A stretch of DNA of 8,133 bases from Thalassospiraceae bacterium (GTDB lineage Bacteria > Pseudomonadota > Alphaproteobacteria > Rhodospirillales > Magnetovibrionaceae), in the NCBI GenBank assembly GCA_030637845.1, contig DAOWFT010000080.1, forward strand, positions 1-8,133. The letters are read 5' to 3'. The translations under genes and the position numbers were made by a program. This document shows, piece after piece, positions 5,320 through 8,133 of this stretch; position 1 is the stretch's first letter; each line of letters begins with the position of its first letter. Below the pieces are notes generated by a model, which searched no databases, was not told the DNA's origin, and worked only from the letters and a program-made list of their open reading frames with translations.

Positions 5320-6588
5320 ATGAACGCCGCACCAAAAATTGTAACCCTTGGCTGTCGTCTTAACACGCTTGAATCAGAAGTCATGCGCGAACAGCTAATC
5401 AAGGCCGGCACCCCAAATGCGGTGGTGGTAAATACCTGCGCGGTAACGGCTGAGGCCGAAAGACAGGCCCGCCAGACAATCCGCCGCTTGGCCCGGGAAA
5501 ATCCCGATGCCAGAATTATAGTTACCGGATGTGCTGCCCAGCTTGACCCTGAACGCTTTGCCAAAATGGCTGAGGTTGACCGCGTCGTCGGCAATGCAGA
5601 AAAACTTTTCGCCGAAACGCTTTTGGGTAATGGCGATGACAATGATGGTGATGGCAGCAGCATTTGTGTTTCGGATATTTCAACCATACGTGAAACCAGC
5701 GGACATTTAGTAAGCGGGCTCGAGGGCCGGGCGCGGGCATTTGTAATGGTGCAGCAGGGCTGCGACAACACCTGCACCTTTTGTATTATTCCAACCGCCC
5801 GCGGACATAACCGGGCGGTAGCGCTTGCAGATATTATCGCCCAGGTTAAAAAACTTGAGCGCCAAGGCTACAACGAGATTGTCCTGACCGGCGTTGATAT
5901 CGCCGCCTATGGTGATGACATCGCCGAAGATGTGGCTCTTTCTGATATTATTGAAACCGTTTTACGCGAAGTTCCAGACCTTGCCCGCCTGCGCCTTAGC
6001 TCACTTGACCCGGCCAGAATTGATAAACGGGTTATAGAGCTTTTCGCAACCGAACCACGGCTGATGGGCCATGTGCATCTTAGCTTGCAGGCCATGGACG
6101 ACATGGTTTTGAAACGGATGAAGCGTCGCCACAACCCAGAGCTTGTGCTTGAGGTGGTGGGGCGGCTGAAAACTGCCCGCCCGGATATGGCCTTGGGCGC
6201 GGATATTATTGCCGGTTTCCCAACCGAAACCGATGCCATGGCCGAAAATACCATTAGGGGGGCGCTTCAATTGGGCTTGGATTATTTCCATGTATTCCCC
6301 TATTCGCCCCGGCCCGGAACCCCGGCTGAAAAAATGCCACAAATTGATGGCGCAACCATAAAAGCCCGGGCAAAAAAATTAAGGGCATTGGGTGAGACAC
6401 AGTTAAAAAAACGCCTTGAAGGTATGGTCGGTAAAATAATTTCCGTGCTGGTAGAAAAACCCGGCACCGCCCGGAGCGAATGCTTTGCCCCGATTAAATT
6501 AAGCACTGAACAAACGCCGGGTGAAATCGTTAAAGTAGAAATTGATGGCACAAGCGACGGACAGCTTTTGGGTCGGGTAATTTTATAA
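5320..6588 (+). CDS. mtaB: tRNA t6A37 methylthiotransferase MtaB (radical SAM)
   Basis: MtaB inserts a methylthio group at C2 of N6-threonylcarbamoyladenosine-37 in tRNAs reading ANN codons, which improves decoding accuracy. The 422-residue protein has the N-terminal methylthiotransferase domain with cluster cysteines C12 (LGCRLNTLESE), C40 (NTCAVT) and C71 (TGCAAQ). The radical SAM domain has CDNTCTFC (C148, C152, C155) and AxGF-type SAM contacts near IIAGFPTET (296-304). LSLQAMDDMVLKRMKRRH (254-271) is a family landmark; SLQ-AMDD replaces the frequent SGSD or AGDD. A TRAM-like RNA-binding region closes the protein (about 370-420). LGCRLN and VTGCAAQ fit MtaB better than MiaB or RimO. An Asp/Asn-rich insert (GNGDDNDGDGSS, 103-114) lies in the interdomain linker. 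The ATG has only a weak AGGTAG upstream, so coupling to dapF is likely. The stop TAA shares a base with the ftsY ATG. Confidence 0.94.
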   Translation: MNAAPKIVTLGCRLNTLESEVMREQLIKAGTPNAVVVNTCAVTAEAERQARQTIRRLARENPDARIIVTGCAAQLDPERFAKMAEVDRVVGNAEKLFAETLLGNGDDNDGDGSSICVSDISTIRETSGHLVSGLEGRARAFVMVQQGCDNTCTFCIIPTARGHNRAVALADIIAQVKKLERQGYNEIVLTGVDIAAYGDDIAEDVALSDIIETVLREVPDLARLRLSSLDPARIDKRVIELFATEPRLMGHVHLSLQAMDDMVLKRMKRRHNPELVLEVVGRLKTARPDMALGADIIAGFPTETDAMAENTIRGALQLGLDYFHVFPYSPRPGTPAEKMPQIDGATIKARAKKLRALGETQLKKRLEGMVGKIISVLVEKPGTARSECFAPIKLSTEQTPGEIVKVEIDGTSDGQLLGRVIL

Positions 6589-7508
6589 TGAGCTGGTTTG
6601 ATAAACTTAAATCCGGTCTGGGACGTTCTTCGGCGCAAATTACCGACGGCATTGGCAATCTGTTCACGGCTAAGCGCAAGCTGGATGGGCCATTGCTGGA
6701 AGAGCTACAAGACATTCTGATTATGTCGGATATGGGCGCGCAAACTGCGGGCGCATTGGTGAACGAGCTAAAACGCACAAGGTTTGACAAGGAAATAAGC
6801 GCACAAGAAATACGCGAAGCATTGGCCAGCGAAATTGAAAAGATACTTAAACCGGTAACACGGCCACTGGAAATTGATGCATCATTAAAACCTCATGTGG
6901 TTCTTGTTTGTGGTGTTAACGGGGCCGGAAAAACAACAACCATCGGTAAGCTGGCTAAACAATTCAAAGACGAAGGCAAAAAGGTAATGCTGGCAGCCGG
7001 CGATACATTTCGCGCCGCCGCCATAGAGCAGCTTCAGGTTTGGGGCGAGAGAACAAATTCAACAGTTATAGCCAGCGCCATTGGTTCTGATTCGGCGTCG
7101 CTTGCGTTTGATGCACTTACCCGGGCCCGAGAAGAAAATATTGATGTGCTTTTAATAGATACCGCCGGACGCTTGCAAAACAAGACTAACCTAATGAAAG
7201 AATTAGAAAAAATTGTCAGGGTTATAAAAAAAATAGATGAAAGCGCTCCCCACGATGTTTTGTTGGTGCTCGACGCAACCGTTGGACAAAACGCCCATTC
7301 TCAGGTTGAGACCTTTAAACAAATGGTCGGTGTAACCGGGCTAGCGATGACCAAGCTCGACGGAACCGCCAAGGGTGGTGTTGTGGTTGCGCTGGCTGAT
7401 AAATTTAAATTGCCGGTGTACGCATTGGGCGTTGGCGAAGGGGTTGATGACCTCAAATCATTTAAAGCGGATGATTTTTCAAAAAGTCTTATGGGTCTGG
7501 AAAATTAA
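6588..7508 (+). CDS. ftsY: Signal recognition particle receptor GTPase FtsY, short form
   Basis: FtsY is the membrane-associated receptor that pairs with Ffh; reciprocal GTP hydrolysis releases the nascent chain to SecYEG. The 306 residues hold a compact NG core: N domain to about 95, P-loop GVNGAGKTTT (109-118), GDTFRAAA (138-145), DTAGRLQNK (191-199), TKLDGTAKGG (255-264) and GVGEGVDDLK (281-290). The long acidic A domain of E. coli FtsY is missing; the protein opens MSWFDKLKSGLGRS, an amphipathic segment expected to serve as lipid anchor. Short forms like this are usual in alphaproteobacteria. ATG 6588 overlaps the mtaB stop by one base (TAATG), so translation is probably coupled. The gene ends 8 bp from the convergent small gene, with no terminator hairpin visible between them. 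Confidence 0.96.
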   Translation: MSWFDKLKSGLGRSSAQITDGIGNLFTAKRKLDGPLLEELQDILIMSDMGAQTAGALVNELKRTRFDKEISAQEIREALASEIEKILKPVTRPLEIDASLKPHVVLVCGVNGAGKTTTIGKLAKQFKDEGKKVMLAAGDTFRAAAIEQLQVWGERTNSTVIASAIGSDSASLAFDALTRAREENIDVLLIDTAGRLQNKTNLMKELEKIVRVIKKIDESAPHDVLLVLDATVGQNAHSQVETFKQMVGVTGLAMTKLDGTAKGGVVVALADKFKLPVYALGVGEGVDDLKSFKADDFSKSLMGLEN

Positions 7509-7516
7509 CCTAGCTA

Positions 7517-7729
7517 TTAGCCGTCTTTGTTTTCACCAACAGCTGTGTCGTCGTTGGAAAGTGGCATTTCCCCATGTGGATTTGACTGAACCATATCTGC
7601 AACTGCATCATAGGTGCGGGCATTTACTTCCATCTGTTCTTTTAGTTCGGGATTTTGCCCGCCAATATCGCGAAAAAAGATAGCGGCATTGCGCAATAAA
7701 TTGGCGGCTATTTCGGCATGATTTGCCAT
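7517..7729 (-). CDS. Small conserved-looking protein of unknown function (70 aa)
   Basis: Not recognised. The 70 residues look like a soluble, helical protein: helix at about 3-20 (HAEIAANLLRNAAIFFRDIG), a turn at GGQNPELK, helix at about 27-48 (ELKEQMEVNARTYDAVADMV), then a polar acidic tail (NDDTAVGENKDG). There is no signal peptide and no cysteine. The start ATG at 7729 is well supported by AGGAG (7741-7737) with a 7-nt spacer. The opposite-strand reading lacks such a site. It lies 27 bp after the 114-residue gene on the same strand and shares its initiation sequence, so the two are probably one operon. It ends 8 bp from the ftsY stop, tail to tail. Confidence 0.75.
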   Translation of the reverse strand: MANHAEIAANLLRNAAIFFRDIGGQNPELKEQMEVNARTYDAVADMVQSNPHGEMPLSNDDTAVGENKDG

Positions 7730-7756
7730 AGAGTGGCTCCTGCAGGATAGGGGTTT

Positions 7757-8101
7757 TTAAACTCTGAGATTTAGATAGTACCCCCGCGGTACATCTCCGC
7801 GCAATGGCTGGCCGGAATCAAACGTGCGTTTGAGGCGGGCTAGGGCGCGAATATTTTCCGGGGTCTCGTCCTGATTCATAACCCGGGCGCGAAACGATAC
7901 TTCTTCTTGATCAAGATATCCTTTGTGGGCCGGAGCTGCCGATTTGTTTGATGCCGGTGCATCGGCAATGCGGAATACGCCAGCTGTGCCATTTTCGTTT
8001 TGACCTTTTTGCGCACTCTTACGGGCGCGCGCATCGAGTGCCGCCTGCGCAACATTGGTCCGGGATGTGGTTGAGGATGAAAATCTAGATATGTCAGCCA
8101 T
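7757..8101 (-). CDS. Small protein of unknown function (114 aa) with disordered N-terminal half
   Basis: Not recognised. Residues 1-60 are rich in Ser, Thr, Ala and Asn (MADISRFSSSTTSRTNV...) and look disordered. Residues 61-114 look folded: YLDQEEVSFRARVMNQDETP, then NIRALARLKRTFDSGQPL and an ending DVPRGYYLNLRV. No signal peptide, membrane segment or cysteine is present. The ATG at 8101 has GAGGA (8114-8110) with an 8-nt spacer, so the start is good, but that site lies in a hairpin. It is the first gene of a minus-strand pair with the 70-residue gene. Its position converging on ftsY says little about its role. Confidence 0.72.
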   Translation of the reverse strand: MADISRFSSSTTSRTNVAQAALDARARKSAQKGQNENGTAGVFRIADAPASNKSAAPAHKGYLDQEEVSFRARVMNQDETPENIRALARLKRTFDSGQPLRGDVPRGYYLNLRV

Positions 8102-8102
8102 A

Positions 8103-8118
8103 GAGCGAATCCTCGCTC
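8103..8118 (-). promoter_or_regulatory. Hairpin hiding the ribosome binding site of the 114-aa gene
   Basis: In the message, GAGCGA pairs perfectly with UCGCUC around a GGAU loop, ending one base before the AUG. The Shine-Dalgarno GAGGA occupies the end of the 5' arm and the loop. GGA in a hairpin loop over the ribosome binding site is the known layout of CsrA/RsmA sites (core AGGAU). Pairing is seen directly; control by CsrA is inference. Confidence 0.6.
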
Positions 8119-8121
8119 ACA

Positions 8122-8129
8122 ATGGTTAA
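8122..8129 (-). promoter_or_regulatory. TTAACCAT word, possible CtrA half-site
   Basis: On the minus strand TTAACCAT lies 20 bp upstream of the ATG of the 114-aa gene. It equals the half-site form recognised by the alphaproteobacterial cell-cycle regulator CtrA. The second TTAA at 7 bp spacing is absent downstream, and the upstream side is at the window edge. An 8-mer can occur by chance. Confidence 0.25.
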
Positions 8130-8133
8130 CTAA

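Noticed and set aside
4808..5335. 175-codon minus-strand frame opposite dapF, and similar long frames opposite ftsY, mtaB and ffh
   Set aside because: They mirror conserved genes on the other strand, have basic or low-quality compositions, and lack ribosome binding sites.
6588..6640. Truncated FtsY because the acidic A domain is missing
   Set aside because: Short FtsY with an amphipathic N-terminus is common in this class, and all GTPase motifs are intact.

Overview
The window is a chromosomal housekeeping region of an alphaproteobacterium. This is suggested by the gene order ffh-rpsP-rimM-trmD facing dapF-mtaB-ftsY, by the long Ala/Pro/Glu tail on ribosomal protein S16, by an FtsY without the long acidic N-terminal domain, and by a PraR/PhrR-type XRE regulator. 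Base composition is moderate, and codon use looks similar across the genes. I see no rRNA, tRNA, CRISPR array, transposase, integrase or phage gene.

Left part (1-2928, minus strand): ffh, rpsP, rimM and a trmD cut by the left edge form one operon read right to left. It makes the SRP GTPase, ribosomal protein S16, a 30S maturation factor and the tRNA m1G37 methyltransferase. A TTGACT-17-TAGATT promoter about 130 bp upstream of ffh probably drives it. A 12-bp-stem hairpin contains the rpsP stop codon and lies just before the GTG start of rimM. A stretch rich in ACAAA motifs leads into rpsP.

Middle (2929-4466): an AT-rich control region is followed by two tandem XRE-type regulators on the plus strand. 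The first (3257-3718) resembles the PraR/PhrR family. The second (3851-4405) is a divergent relative with a changed recognition helix, an uncertain start and a perfect 21-bp in-frame tandem duplication. A 13-bp word is shared by the 5' regions of both genes. This pair, placed between ffh and dapF, is the least ordinary part of the window.

Right part (4467-7508, plus strand): dapF (diaminopimelate epimerase), mtaB (tRNA methylthiotransferase) and ftsY (SRP receptor) are tightly packed. A perfect TATAAT box at -12 to -7 from the dapF ATG, with no Shine-Dalgarno, points to a leaderless transcript. Both protein partners of SRP targeting, Ffh and FtsY, are therefore within 4 kb of each other in divergent operons.

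Right edge (7517-8133, minus strand): two small genes of unknown function (114 and 70 codons) converge on ftsY with an 8-bp gap. Both have good ribosome binding sites within near-identical initiation regions. The first has its Shine-Dalgarno in a perfect 6-bp-stem hairpin with GGA in the loop, and a TTAACCAT word that matches the CtrA half-site lies just upstream. I found no clear new biological system; the regulatory structures listed are the main leads.
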